A stretch of DNA of 47,652 bases from Sphingobium algorifonticola (GCF_004005485.1 NZ_RZUL01000011.1:1-47652), one strand, 5' to 3'. Counted from the stretch's first letter, positions 7,347-15,037 are shown. Numbers and translations: made by a program. Notes: a model not told the origin generated them from the sequence alone.

Positions 7347-7826
7347 TCAGCCGTAGAGCCGGTCATCCCACCAGATTGGTTCGGGCAGATCGAAGCTGAT
7401 TGCTTGCGCGTCGGGATGTGCGGGATTGATCAGGATGTTGCGTTCCACCCGCGCCGGGATCGAAGGCACCAGCAACAGCGCCGAGCGTTGCGCGGTGAAC
7501 CAGGACTCGCCAAAGGCCTTGCAGATGTCTTCGCGCTTGCAGTCCCACCCGGAGAATTTCGCGGTCGGGAAGACTTCGTAGCTGACGCCGTTGGGGATGG
7601 TGATGCGGATATAATGCTGGTTGGGCGGCATCACCGTGTTCGCGTGGACGAGCTTTTCCAGCATCGCCGTCGAATAATGTTCTGACGTGTAGATGATCGG
7701 GCTGGCCGCGGTGTTCCACCGTCCCGGATAGAGCCGAGCGCCCTCGCTGTCATAGATCGGATGCGCGCCATCGGGATCGCCGATCCGAAAGCAGGTCAGC
7801 ACGCGGTCGGTGATCTGGGCGCTCAC
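7347..7826 (-). CDS. RES-domain toxin (NAD+-degrading family, 159 aa)
   Basis: RES-family features are visible: FRIGDPDGAHPIYDSEGAR, YPGRWNTAASPIIYTSE (33-49) with the conserved Arg, and TAMLEKLVHAN with the conserved Glu57. Characterised RES toxins are NAD+ phosphorylases/glycohydrolases that deplete NAD+. The length is normal. Its ATG overlaps the stop of the upstream Xre-type antitoxin by 4 bp (ATGA), the standard antitoxin-first arrangement. It most likely serves plasmid stabilisation or abortive defence. Confidence 0.85.
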   Translation of the reverse strand: MSAQITDRVLTCFRIGDPDGAHPIYDSEGARLYPGRWNTAASPIIYTSEHYSTAMLEKLVHANTVMPPNQHYIRITIPNGVSYEVFPTAKFSGWDCKREDICKAFGESWFTAQRSALLLVPSIPARVERNILINPAHPDAQAISFDLPEPIWWDDRLYG

Positions 7827-8257
7827 GCCCCGCCGCCATAGGCCGCCCGTCCCAGCAGGTTGATGACGACATCGGCTCCCGGACCCGTCGCCAGCGCCAC
7901 GTCGAGCGGCGGCTTGTTGTCGAGCATGGGGTGCGCGCGGCCGAGAAAATCGCGGACCTTGGCAGGATCCTTATAGATATCGAGCGCGAAGCTGAACACC
8001 TTGGCGATCCGCGCCAGCTTGTCGCCTTCCTCGCTGGTCAGGCGCTTGGATGCCGACTTCTTGCGGCGATCAAGCGTCGCCTTGGAAATCAGGCGGAACT
8101 TGAAGCGGCTGTCGCCCGGCGCGACGGTATCGGCGAGATGGTCGAGCGCGCCGACCGGCAGCCCTTCGAGAATCGAATAGCTCAGCCCCAGGCGCGTGTC
8201 GCCCTTCCGGGGCGCAACGCCAAGCAGGGTCTCGATCGTCACGGGCTGGCTCGCCAT
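7823..8257 (-). CDS. Xre/ParS-type antitoxin of the RES toxin (144 aa)
   Basis: A MbcA/ParS/Xre antitoxin: the N-terminal half has an HTH-like region (LLGVAPRKGDTRLGLSYSIL, then STLDRRK-like residues ATLDRRKKSASKRL). The C-terminal half is the toxin-binding domain ARIAKVFSFALDIYKDPAKV, ending in the classic segment PMLDNKPPLDVALATGPGAD. The ATG at 8257 was chosen over one at 8275 because AGGAG lies 7 bases before it. The protein should neutralise the RES toxin and repress the operon promoter found at 8284-8312. Confidence 0.85.
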   Translation of the reverse strand: MASQPVTIETLLGVAPRKGDTRLGLSYSILEGLPVGALDHLADTVAPGDSRFKFRLISKATLDRRKKSASKRLTSEEGDKLARIAKVFSFALDIYKDPAKVRDFLGRAHPMLDNKPPLDVALATGPGADVVINLLGRAAYGGGA

Positions 8258-8283
8258 CTGCTGCTCCTGTCTCATCTGATGCA

Positions 8284-8312
8284 GATATATGTCTCACATG
8301 AGGAAGACACAA
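8284..8312 (-). promoter_or_regulatory. predicted promoter of the Xre-RES operon
   Basis: On the minus strand: -35 TTGTGT (8312-8307), a 17-bp spacer and -10 TATATC (8289-8284), about 27 bp before the antitoxin ATG. Direct repeats TGTGAGACA and GATGAGACA flank the -10 and are candidate Xre operators. Confidence 0.5.
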
Positions 8313-8548
8313 GCAACCGGTGATATCCGTCCGGTGGGGCCATGACCTCTTCCGGCCGACAGCTTCACCCCGCTCTTTGAGGCGCAATCCTTGGTCCGGC
8401 GTGCGGCCTAATGCGATCAACCCGTAAAGGGTCCGGTCGCTTCGCTACGGCTTTTGGCCTGCGGCAAAAAGTGATCGCGGCCACCCACCGAACACTTCGG
8501 GCGCCAGTCGAGCGGGGATGAACCCGCCGGCTTTCAAGGAGCCTCGAC

Positions 8549-8713
8549 ATGTTCACCGACATCAAGATCGCCCGCCTGAATGCGCTCGGCCTCTCCAGGA
8601 CCCTCATGATCGCCACGATGGTCATCGGTATCGGCAACCACTTCGCCGTCATCACCGCCGACGAATTCGACGGCGACGTGGTCGTCATCAACGAATATGA
8701 TCCGTTCAGCTGA
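8549..8713 (+). CDS. small hypothetical protein (54 aa)
   Basis: The ATG at 8549 has a good SD (AAGGAG, 8535-8540). The product begins MFTDIKIARLNALGLSRT, has a short hydrophobic stretch (LMIATMVIGIGNHFAVI) and an acidic tail (EFDGDVVVINEYDPFS). A GC-rich hairpin follows at 8722-8743. Start, codon use and terminator support a real small gene. The hydrophobic stretch is too short and polar to be sure of membrane insertion. Function unknown. Confidence 0.6.
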   Translation: MFTDIKIARLNALGLSRTLMIATMVIGIGNHFAVITADEFDGDVVVINEYDPFS

Positions 8714-8721
8714 AACCTTCT

Positions 8722-8743
8722 GGCGGGGGCCTCCGCCCCCGCC
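8722..8743 (+). terminator. GC-rich hairpin after the 54-aa gene
   Basis: GGCGGGGGC (8722-8730), a CTCC loop and GCCCCCGCC (8735-8743) form a perfect 9-bp stem nine bases after the stop. No U-tract follows, so it may be a weak terminator. Confidence 0.5.
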
Positions 8744-8762
8744 CATATTGTGCGAGTGCCGA

Positions 8763-9296
8763 TTGGACGATCTTACCGAGGAAGCGAACCCGCACTTCAT
8801 TCACTCGACCCTGCGGGAGCGCATCGTCGAGCATGTCTTTGTCGGTGCAGCGCTGCGTCGGCTCTGGCAACTGGGTGTGACAGACGTTGAGGTGCTACGC
8901 TCTGAATTCGACGCAGGCGGCTATGATCTGGTCATGGCCCGCGGTCGCGTAACACGCCATATCCAGTTCAAGACCAAAATCGTCGGCGGCAAGACCGATG
9001 AGGTCAAGATCAGCCTCAAGCTGATGGGCAAGCCGAGCGGATGCGTCCTCTGGATCGTGGTGACGCCGGATCTCCTCTTCGATCATTATCTGTGGTTCGG
9101 AGCAGCACCGGGCGAGCCCCTGTCGGACATCAGTGCGTTCGCCGTCGCAAAACATAGCAAGGGGACAGCAGAAGGGGAGAAGAATGAGCGGCCTAACCAT
9201 CGCAAGGTCCGGATAACCAGGTTCGAAAAGGTCGCCACTTTGGACGAGATATTGCTTCGTCTGTTCGGTGATCTCGCTGATTCCAAAGATGCCTGA
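8763..9296 (+). CDS. hypothetical protein with PD-(D/E)XK-like nuclease pattern (~177 aa)
   Basis: A conserved-looking core reads LRERIVEHVFVGAALRRLW, then VEVLRSEFDAGGYDLVMARG followed by HIQFKTKIVGG. The order Glu ... Asp-x2-x-Tyr-Asp ... Gln-x-Lys is the pattern of PD-(D/E)XK-type nuclease cores such as Mrr-like or DUF4365-like proteins; this is inference from motif spacing. The start is uncertain: no ATG lies near the N-terminus, and TTG 8763 is the first plausible codon after the hairpin. The C-terminal end (ITRFEKVATLDEILLRLFGD) looks helical. It may be an accessory defence or repair nuclease. Confidence 0.5.
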   Translation: MDDLTEEANPHFIHSTLRERIVEHVFVGAALRRLWQLGVTDVEVLRSEFDAGGYDLVMARGRVTRHIQFKTKIVGGKTDEVKISLKLMGKPSGCVLWIVVTPDLLFDHYLWFGAAPGEPLSDISAFAVAKHSKGTAEGEKNERPNHRKVRITRFEKVATLDEILLRLFGDLADSKDA

Positions 9297-9405
9297 GCGG
9301 TCAGGGCGGCTCCGGCTGCGCCGGACCGGGCTCTAGGCGAAACGCCCCGAGCCCCGTGCCGGGTCTCGGCCCATGCGGGTGACGATCCCTGCCGTGGGCA
9401 GGCCG

Positions 9406-9783
9406 TCAACAGCGCCCTGGAGTGGGCAGGCCTGCGGCATTGGCGACAGGGGCTGGTCTACCAAGGGCGAGATGCGCTGGCGGGCATAGGTTAAGGCCAT
9501 CGCGGAGCGCCGCGTCATCGAGCAGGATGCGCCACGGTCCATCATAGCGCCGGGCCGCAAGATAGAAGGTCGCGCCATCGCAGGCGACCATTCGGCATCG
9601 CTCCTGCCGATCGATCAACGAGGCATTCCCGCCATAGCGAGCCACAAGCTCGACCAGATCGGCGCGCATCAGGGCGCCGCAGCGGCGGCACTGGGTGCGA
9701 ACCTGGATCTGCAGCCGCTGCATCGCGCCGACGCTCGATGTCCAGCGTGGCCAAAGGGTAATGATCCGGGCGGTGTCTGTCAT
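9406..9783 (-). CDS. hypothetical protein with a putative zinc ribbon (125 aa)
   Basis: The ATG at 9783 starts MTDTARIITLWPRW. Cys32-x2-Cys35 (QCRRCGALM) and Cys63/Cys68 (ERCRMVACDG) could form one zinc site. A segment FYLAARRYDGPWRILLDD follows. An upstream ATG at 9948 would add 55 residues that overlap the divergent upstream region and look non-coding. The family is not recognised. It may bind nucleic acid or be a small structural protein. Confidence 0.5.
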   Translation of the reverse strand: MTDTARIITLWPRWTSSVGAMQRLQIQVRTQCRRCGALMRADLVELVARYGGNASLIDRQERCRMVACDGATFYLAARRYDGPWRILLDDAALRDGLNLCPPAHLALGRPAPVANAAGLPTPGRC

Positions 9784-10058
9784 GATCGAAAGGATAGCGA
9801 AGACCTTGGTCGCGCGTCCAGCAGCACGTCCGAAAAGTCGGCCATGACGTTCCAAATATCCTTTCACCACCGCACCGACGGTCCCTTCCTGGCTTGGCGT
9901 CCTCGCCGCGGCACTTGCCAGCGCAAGCCCGGTACCGGGCTTCTCCACATCCGTTGCGACCCTGTCGGGTGCGCGGGCGCGCTATGCCCCGGCGGTCCGG
10001 TCGCCTGTCGGAAGGCCCCGATCGGCGGGGTCTGACACAGCTTGGAAAGTCAAACGTC

Positions 10059-10454
10059 ATGGCCGACCCCCAGAATGACAAAGTTCTATCCGCAGACCAG
10101 CGCATCGCGACCATCGCGCGGCTCAATGATGCCCTGCGCCAGTCCATCCATAACCCGGGCGTCAACCAGGTGGTCATGACCGCCGGGGTCGCCGACCTGA
10201 TCGGCGATATCAGCCTGTTTCGCGGGTTCCAGCGCCGCGCTGAACTGCTGCGCACGGTGTGCGACTATGACGCCTTTGGTCCCGACGTCGATCCGCATGG
10301 GGAGCGTGATTTCGGTCGCTTCGAGTTCGCGGGCGAAGTCCTGTACTGGAAGATCGACTATTATGATCGGGCACTGACCCACGGATCGCCCGATCCAACA
10401 GACCCAAACATCACCACCCGCGTGCTGACACTGCTTCTCACCCACGAATATTGA
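10059..10454 (+). CDS. DUF3768 protein (131 aa)
   Basis: The motifs IARLNDALRQS, GFQRRAELLRTVCDYDAFG, DPHGERDFGRFEFAGEVLYW, KIDYYDRALTHGSPDPTDP and TRVLTLLLTHEY define DUF3768, a family of unknown function frequent on alphaproteobacterial plasmids. Length is typical. The ATG at 10059 has SD GGAAAG. A hairpin terminator follows at 10463-10483. No catalytic role is known to me. Confidence 0.8.
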   Translation: MADPQNDKVLSADQRIATIARLNDALRQSIHNPGVNQVVMTAGVADLIGDISLFRGFQRRAELLRTVCDYDAFGPDVDPHGERDFGRFEFAGEVLYWKIDYYDRALTHGSPDPTDPNITTRVLTLLLTHEY

Positions 10455-10462
10455 GCTATCAT

Positions 10463-10490
10463 GGCCCCGACCCTGTCGGGGCCACCCTTT
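10463..10490 (+). terminator. terminator after the DUF3768 gene
   Basis: GGCCCCGAC (10463-10471), CCT loop and GTCGGGGCC (10475-10483) are followed by ACCCTTTTA. Perfect 9-bp stem with a short, imperfect U-tract. Confidence 0.7.
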
Positions 10491-10508
10491 TACTGAAAGG
10501 ATTCGCAG

Positions 10509-10802
10509 ATGAGCGAGCCTGTCATCCAAGCCCTCGACCGGCTTTTCGACCTCGCCGCGTCCGATACCGGGCAAGCGCGCCGCGCCGCCAACTTCCTGCT
10601 CGCCTGGTGGAATGCGCAGGACAATGGCGGGTTCGATCTCGCTGACCTGTTCGGCGTCGACCATGCGGTCGCCGCCGACATGGCCGTCGTGTTCGTCTAT
10701 CTGGGCGGTCATCACGGCGCGATCTACCCCGACCAACTCGGTTACGAGGACAAAATCGTGGCGCTGGTCCACCAGTGGCGTCTTCACGAGACCGCTGACT
10801 GA
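10509..10802 (+). CDS. small conserved plasmid protein, DUF7673-like (97 aa)
   Basis: The product reads VIQALDRLFDLAASDTGQAR, AANFLLAWWNAQDNGGFDL, then AVVFVYLGGHHGAIYPDQLG and ends LVHQWRLHETAD. It belongs to a small helical family seen on plasmids of this group (DUF7673 by recall, moderately sure). The ATG at 10509 has SD GAAAGG. It sits at the end of the accessory region just before the partition locus. Function unknown. Confidence 0.65.
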   Translation: MSEPVIQALDRLFDLAASDTGQARRAANFLLAWWNAQDNGGFDLADLFGVDHAVAADMAVVFVYLGGHHGAIYPDQLGYEDKIVALVHQWRLHETAD

Positions 10803-10890
10803 CGTACCCGTTCGCAGCGCTGATCGCTTCGCGCCCGCCTTGCTGGCGCCGCTGGGTTGACGAAACTTCCCACGCTCAATGTCGAGTCCA

Positions 10891-10916
10891 GCCATCCCCC
10901 TGATCGGGGGGATGGC
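10891..10916. repeat. perfect 10-bp inverted repeat upstream of parA
   Basis: GCCATCCCCC (10891-10900) pairs with GGGGGATGGC (10907-10916) around a TGATCG loop. It lies six bases before the palindrome at 10922. It could be a terminator for upstream genes or part of the partition-site architecture. Confidence 0.5.
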
Positions 10917-10921
10917 CGAAA

Positions 10922-10939
10922 AGTCTGCTTGAGCAGACT
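10922..10939. promoter_or_regulatory. 18-bp palindrome, candidate parS site 1
   Basis: AGTCTGCTTGAGCAGACT is a perfect inverted repeat (8-bp arms, TG centre). Its reverse complement matches the site at 13178-13195 at 17 of 18 positions. The two copies bracket parA-parB, as expected for ParB centromere sites. Assignment is inference. Confidence 0.45.
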
Positions 10940-11076
10940 GTCGGCGGTGCCGCCTGACGTCCATTGGACCTTGCTCTCCGGCACGAGAGGGGAGGCTGCG
11001 CGGCTTGAGGGGCCGCGTCTTGCAGCGCGGTGCGGGGACAAATCGGTGTCCCTGGAACATGCCAAGGAGACCCGTC

Positions 11077-11256
11077 GTGGCCGACTATTTTTCCCGCCAT
11101 CCCGACCATGCGTTCGTATTCGCATTCGTCTGCTTCGCGATCACCGTTTACCTGTTTCGCTATGTCGGCCCGGGCATCGGCGGCGGTGGCGATTGGTCGT
11201 CGCGCGACCATTATGAGCGCAATCTGCGCGATGGTCCCCACGATTATGAATCGTGA
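11077..11256 (+). CDS. small membrane protein (59 aa)
   Basis: A GTG start at 11077 with SD AAGGAG (11064-11069). The product is MADYFSRHPDHAFVFAFVCF at its start, continuing as one transmembrane helix to about residue 35, then a Gly-rich turn (GPGIGGGGDW) and a charged tail rich in His, Arg and Asp. The stop lies 14 bp before the parA ATG, so it is probably co-transcribed with parAB. A role in membrane association of partition or transfer is possible but not shown. Confidence 0.6.
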   Translation: MADYFSRHPDHAFVFAFVCFAITVYLFRYVGPGIGGGGDWSSRDHYERNLRDGPHDYES

Positions 11257-11269
11257 AGGCGCTGTGCCC

Positions 11270-12034
11270 ATGAAGACGATCGTCGTCAGCCTGCTCAAGG
11301 GCGGGGTCGGCAAGACCTTTCTCGCCACGCATCTCGCCTGGTATCTGGCTGAACCAAGCGGCAATCGCGTCGCCTTTCTCGACCTTGATCCGCAGGGCAG
11401 TTCCACACGCCGGCTTGCCAGCGAGCGAACCGGGTGGTTTTCGGCGGACCTGTTCGATCCCGAGGCGCGGCTCGAGCTTACCGATGCGCCCGGCATCACG
11501 GTCTTCGCTGCCGATCCGCGCCTGCAGATGGTCAAGGCGGCCGCGGATGTCCGCGATTTCCTTGGCCGGTTCCCTGCGCTTGGTGCCCATTTCGACCATG
11601 TTGTCATCGACACCGGACCCAAATGGGACGAGCTGACCTTGAGTGCGATGGCGGTAGCCGACGCAGTGATCGCGCCGGTTCAGGTCGCCGAGGATTCGAT
11701 CGAATGCGCCAAGATGCTACTTACCGCGCTCAAAAAGGCGGAGGGCGCGCGAGGCGGGCGCAAGGTTGATTTTCTCGGGCTGTTGCCCTCTATGGTCAAT
11801 CCTTTCGACCGACGCGAAATGGACAATGCGGTCAAGCTCGCCCGCGCGGTTGGCGAGAAACTGATGTTTCCTGCCTTCATCAAGGCGCGGCCGACCTACA
11901 AGCATTCGGCCGAACAGCATCATCCGGTCTGGCGCGAAACCGGCAGCGGCGCAAAGGCGGCTGCGGACGAAATCCGGCCGATCCTGGCGGAGATCGTTCG
12001 CCGGATGGACGTTCGCCCTCTGAGTGCGGCGTGA
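11270..12034 (+). CDS. parA: ParA partition ATPase (254 aa)
   Basis: A small ParA/Soj-type ATPase. The deviant Walker A is KGGVGKT (residues 10-16), with the A-prime box FLDLDPQGSS (36-45) and Walker-B-like DHVVIDTGPKWDELTLSA. There is no N-terminal HTH, so it is a type Ib-like ParA that probably does not repress its own operon. It drives plasmid segregation with ParB and a parS site. The ATG at 11270 was chosen because homologous sequence begins MKTIVVSLLKGGVGKT; an in-frame ATG at 11246 would add eight residues. It overlaps parB at TGATG. Confidence 0.92.
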   Translation: MKTIVVSLLKGGVGKTFLATHLAWYLAEPSGNRVAFLDLDPQGSSTRRLASERTGWFSADLFDPEARLELTDAPGITVFAADPRLQMVKAAADVRDFLGRFPALGAHFDHVVIDTGPKWDELTLSAMAVADAVIAPVQVAEDSIECAKMLLTALKKAEGARGGRKVDFLGLLPSMVNPFDRREMDNAVKLARAVGEKLMFPAFIKARPTYKHSAEQHHPVWRETGSGAKAAADEIRPILAEIVRRMDVRPLSAA

Positions 12035-12969
12035 TGGGCAAGTTCGATCAGCGCGCCGAAGAGTTCGGACTGCTTGTCGGTCTACACGACAGCGCTCGGC
12101 GCGTCGAGGATCTGCCGCTCGACTGGATCATGGCCGATCCCGAAAATCCGCGGCGCGTGTTCGACGAGACGGAACTCAAGGATCTTGCTGCCTCGATCGC
12201 CGCGCGCGGCGTCCTGCAGCCGATCATCGTCGCCCCGAAAAATGGTGACGGCCTTCACGTCATTCGCGTCGGTGAGCGGCGCTTTCGGGCATCGCGCCTT
12301 GCCGGGCGCGAGACCATCCCGGCGATCGTGATAGCGGTGGTGAACCGCGCCGACACGCTCGCCGATCAGATCGTCGAGAATGACCAGCGCGCGGGTCTGA
12401 CCCCCCATGATCTGGCGACCGGGATCGAACGGATGCTGGGTGCCGGCGTCACCCAGGCGGAGATCGCCCGCGCGCTCGGCCGCTCGAAGCAGTTCGTATC
12501 GCTCTATGCCGCCTGTGCCGACATGGCGCCCTGGCTGCGTGCCGCGATCGACCAGATGCCGATCCGGTTGCTCTACGACCTGCACCGGGCTGCCCGCGTT
12601 CATGGCGACGCGGTGCGCGCCTATGTCGGGGGGCTTGGCGATGAGAGCGTGACCCTGGCTGAAGGCGGCCGGTTTATCGCGGGACTCAAGGCATCCGAGA
12701 CTCTGCCCGACGCCGGTTTGCGCAACGTGCCCGCGTTCTCGAACGCGCAGGGCACCGAGCGCGCTGCACCGAGCCGACCAGTTCGTGCCGGTGTCGGCCT
12801 GCGTTCGATGTTCGGCACGGAGTTTTCTTCGCAGCCCCAGCCCCTTGATGCGGTTCGGGTGACGGTGGACGGACGGACAGGACGTCTGGTCCTGCCCGAG
12901 CGGGTCCGGGTGATGTTCGACGACGGCGAGGAGATCGAGGCGTCCGTTGCGGACATTGCCGTGGGGTAG
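12034..12969 (+). CDS. parB: ParB-like partition protein (311 aa)
   Basis: A ParB/RepB/Spo0J N-terminal domain: ADPENPRRVFDETELKDLAA (res. ~35-55), GVLQPIIVAP and the ParB box GLHVIRVGERRFRASRLAGR, which in this family binds CTP. A central HTH follows (GAGVTQAEIARALGRSKQFV). The C-terminal part is variable and ends in a short beta-rich segment (RVTVDGRTGRLVLPERVRVM) instead of a classic dimerisation zipper. The ATG at 12034 overlaps the parA stop, so the two are translationally coupled. It should bind the palindromes flanking the operon (inference). Confidence 0.92.
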   Translation: MGKFDQRAEEFGLLVGLHDSARRVEDLPLDWIMADPENPRRVFDETELKDLAASIAARGVLQPIIVAPKNGDGLHVIRVGERRFRASRLAGRETIPAIVIAVVNRADTLADQIVENDQRAGLTPHDLATGIERMLGAGVTQAEIARALGRSKQFVSLYAACADMAPWLRAAIDQMPIRLLYDLHRAARVHGDAVRAYVGGLGDESVTLAEGGRFIAGLKASETLPDAGLRNVPAFSNAQGTERAAPSRPVRAGVGLRSMFGTEFSSQPQPLDAVRVTVDGRTGRLVLPERVRVMFDDGEEIEASVADIAVG

Positions 12970-13046
12970 GCCATCGGAAGGGCAGGGCTTGCACCCACTC
13001 ACCCCCTTACTCCGCGTAGAAACGATCGAGCTTTTCAGATAATTTT

Positions 13047-13093
13047 GACAGCCGCGCCCCTTCTTCAGGGGTGCGGCTGTCTTCATTTTTCCA
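13047..13093 (+). terminator. strong terminator after parB
   Basis: GACAGCCGC-GCCCC (13047-13060) pairs with GGGGTGCGGCTGTC (13068-13081) over a short loop, then TTCATTTTT. A long stem with a broken U-tract about 77 bp after parB; the flanking TTTT on the left could make it bidirectional. Confidence 0.75.
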
Positions 13094-13154
13094 GGACAGA
13101 GGGGATTGTTTCGTTCGGGCATTCTTCTTTCTGGAGATGCCAGGTCAGGTTGGA

Positions 13155-13267
13155 ACGCTTGGCGTGAAGAGGGCCGGAGTCTGTTCAAGCAGACTATCAG
13201 ATGAGTGGTGTTAGGTGAGGGCCGGATAGGCTTGGCGCCGTCAATGTATGACAATAGTCTTGCGGAC
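13155..13267. other. candidate oriT region upstream of mobC
   Basis: Between the parB terminator and mobC lie a 10-bp direct repeat GAGGGCCGGA (13169-13178 and 13217-13226), an 8-bp repeat GCTTGGCG (13157-13164 and 13230-13237), the palindrome at 13178-13195, and TAGTCTTGCGG (13255-13265). The last resembles the (A)TC(C/T)TG|C nic core of MOBP relaxases. Location directly before mobC-relaxase is typical of oriT. The nic assignment is inference. Confidence 0.4.
13178..13195. promoter_or_regulatory. 18-bp near-palindrome, candidate parS site 2
   Basis: AGTCTGTTCAAGCAGACT differs at a single position from the reverse complement of the palindrome at 10922-10939. It lies just downstream of parB. 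It could be a ParB site, or an oriT inverted repeat, given its neighbourhood. Confidence 0.45.
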
Positions 13268-13795
13268 ATGGCCGTCTTCAACGTCCGTCTGCCCGATGAT
13301 CTCGCGGCGCGCTTCGATGCTAAGGCGACTGCGGCCGGCGGTCGCTCAGCGCTCCTGCGCAAGCTGATCGACGGTGCGCTTGAAGACGCCGGGGCCGCGA
13401 CGGCACCGCCTCGGACGCGCACGACTGACCGGCTGCACCTTCGGCTCCTGCGCGAGGATATTGTCCAGCTCGATGCGGCGGCTGATGCGCGTGGCCTCAA
13501 ACGGACCGAGTGGTTGGTGATGCTGTTGCGCCGACGGTTGCACGCGACGTCGCCGCCGCCGCGCGCAGACCGGGTGGTGATCGCGCAGTCCTGGCGCGAG
13601 CTCAACCGGATCGGCATCAATCTCAACCAGGCGGTCCATGCCCTGCATGCCGCAACCATGGTGGACTCGCGTCTCGACCTGGCGCGCGAGGCCGCGCGGG
13701 TCGCTTCCTTCCGGGATGAGGTGGCCGATCAGTTGCGCGTGCTTGGCCGCGCTCTCAAGGGTGACATGGCCTATTGGGATACGGCTGATGAATGA
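13268..13795 (+). CDS. mobC: MobC-like relaxosome accessory protein (175 aa)
   Basis: The N-terminus MAVFNVRLPDDLAARFDAKA is a ribbon-helix-helix DNA-binding motif. The C-terminal half has the MobC signature SWRELNRIGINLNQAVHALH (about 115-135). MobC proteins bind oriT and help the relaxase open the nic site. The ATG at 13268 gives the usual RHH start; an in-frame ATG at 13244 would add eight residues across the putative nic region. Its stop overlaps the relaxase start by 8 bp, consistent with coupled translation. Confidence 0.85.
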   Translation: MAVFNVRLPDDLAARFDAKATAAGGRSALLRKLIDGALEDAGAATAPPRTRTTDRLHLRLLREDIVQLDAAADARGLKRTEWLVMLLRRRLHATSPPPRADRVVIAQSWRELNRIGINLNQAVHALHAATMVDSRLDLAREAARVASFRDEVADQLRVLGRALKGDMAYWDTADE

Positions 13796-14924
13796 GGATG
13801 ACGACGGCGTCCTGCCGCTTCCCAGCCTGATGGAAGCCTGGCGACCGCCGACCGGAGGCAAGCGCAGCCTGCGCGGGGGGACACTACGGATCCGTTCGGG
13901 CGGCAAGGGCAGGGGCGGGAGCAATGCTGCGCCGGTGCTGTCGCCTGCCGAGGCGCGGGCCAAGCTCGAGCGGATCGTGCGCAAGGCCCCTGAGGTCATG
14001 GTCAAGATCTCCGGTAAGCAGCGTGGCGCCAGGCATCTTGCCGAGCATTTCGGCTATATCTCGCGGCACGGGAAGCTCGAAGTCCGCAGCAGCGAGGGCG
14101 AGATCATCACCGATGAAAAGCGGTTGAAGGCGATTGCCGCCGACTGGGACATGCTCGATGAGGCGATGAATCATCATGGCAAGGACCGGCCGACCTCGAT
14201 GTCGATGGTCTTGTCGATGCCCGGCGGTACGACCGATGCCGCGACTATCCATGATGCCGTCCAGGCGTTCGCGCGCGTCGAGTTCGAAGGGCAATTCAGC
14301 TATATGGTGGCGCTCCACACCGACACCGCTCACCCCCATGTTCATCTGACCGTTGCGACCCAGGGTGCCGATGGGACTCGGTTTAATCCGCGCAAGGCCG
14401 ACCTCCATCATTGGCGTGAGAGCTTCGCCCATGAATTGCGCCAGCGCGGCATTTCCGCCGAAGCGACGCCGCGCCGCGCGCGCGGCCATGTGCAGAAGCG
14501 GGTGCGTTCGCCGGCGCACCATCTGGAGGCCCGGACAGCGGGGCAGGGGAGGGAGTTGGAACTCAATCGGCTGATCGAAGAGCGCGCGCAGGAGTTTGCA
14601 CGATCACAGAATCCGGAGCGTCGGGTGGAGGATGTGTTGGCGCTGGGCCGACAGAAGCAGATCCGGGGGGCCTACGCAGATGCCGCGTCCGCGCTGGCGG
14701 CGACCGGGAAGGCCGAGGATCGCGCGCTGGCCAAGGATATCGCCGTGTTTGTGGCCGATATGCCGGCGGCGGTGTCGCGGCGATTGGAGCGGGCGCGGGA
14801 GATCATGATCGCCGATCGGGCGGAGGGTTCGGTGGGCAGTCGTTCTCGCGAAGCCGATGGAGATGTTGGTGAAGGCCAAACGCCGATGCCGATTGAACGA
14901 AAGCCTCGGGACCGCGATCGTTAG
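13788..14924 (+). CDS. MOBP/VirD2-type relaxase (378 aa)
   Basis: A relaxase/mobilisation nuclease domain spans about residues 60-260. Candidate catalytic Tyr90 lies in HFGYISRHGKLEV, which fits relaxase motif I. The metal-binding histidines are in ALHTDTAHPHVHLTV (H177, H182, H184, H186). It nicks oriT and pilots the T-strand into the T4SS through VirD4. The protein is short for a relaxase: no primase or helicase domain, only a charged C-terminal tail ending ERKPRDRDR. An LPD7 protein encoded at 23036 may supply the missing C-terminal function. It overlaps mobC by 8 bp. Confidence 0.9.
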   Translation: MNEDDDGVLPLPSLMEAWRPPTGGKRSLRGGTLRIRSGGKGRGGSNAAPVLSPAEARAKLERIVRKAPEVMVKISGKQRGARHLAEHFGYISRHGKLEVRSSEGEIITDEKRLKAIAADWDMLDEAMNHHGKDRPTSMSMVLSMPGGTTDAATIHDAVQAFARVEFEGQFSYMVALHTDTAHPHVHLTVATQGADGTRFNPRKADLHHWRESFAHELRQRGISAEATPRRARGHVQKRVRSPAHHLEARTAGQGRELELNRLIEERAQEFARSQNPERRVEDVLALGRQKQIRGAYADAASALAATGKAEDRALAKDIAVFVADMPAAVSRRLERAREIMIADRAEGSVGSRSREADGDVGEGQTPMPIERKPRDRDR

Positions 14925-15037
14925 AAAGTGACTTTAGTAAAGGCATTGCCGCTCGTGATGCGGTGAAACGCTATGCGCGCCGCAGTGAGCTCGCTAAGTC
15001 AATCCTCAAGGGAATCGGGGCAAAAGGCGAGGCATGA
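14897..15037 (+). pseudogene. 3' remnant of a gene upstream of the HKD nuclease
   Basis: In a frame different from the relaxase, an open frame without a start codon codes SDFSKGIAARDAVKRYARRS followed by ELAKSILKGIGAKGEA. Its TGA (15035-15037) overlaps the ATG of the HKD gene (ATGA). The basic, helix-like sequence and the coupling overlap suggest the tail of a real gene whose 5' part was lost where the cassette joined the relaxase. Short length makes this tentative. Confidence 0.35.

Noticed and set aside
9844..10035. Short plus-strand frame before the DUF3768 gene
   Set aside because: No SD or family, and it overlaps the divergent upstream region of the zinc-ribbon gene.
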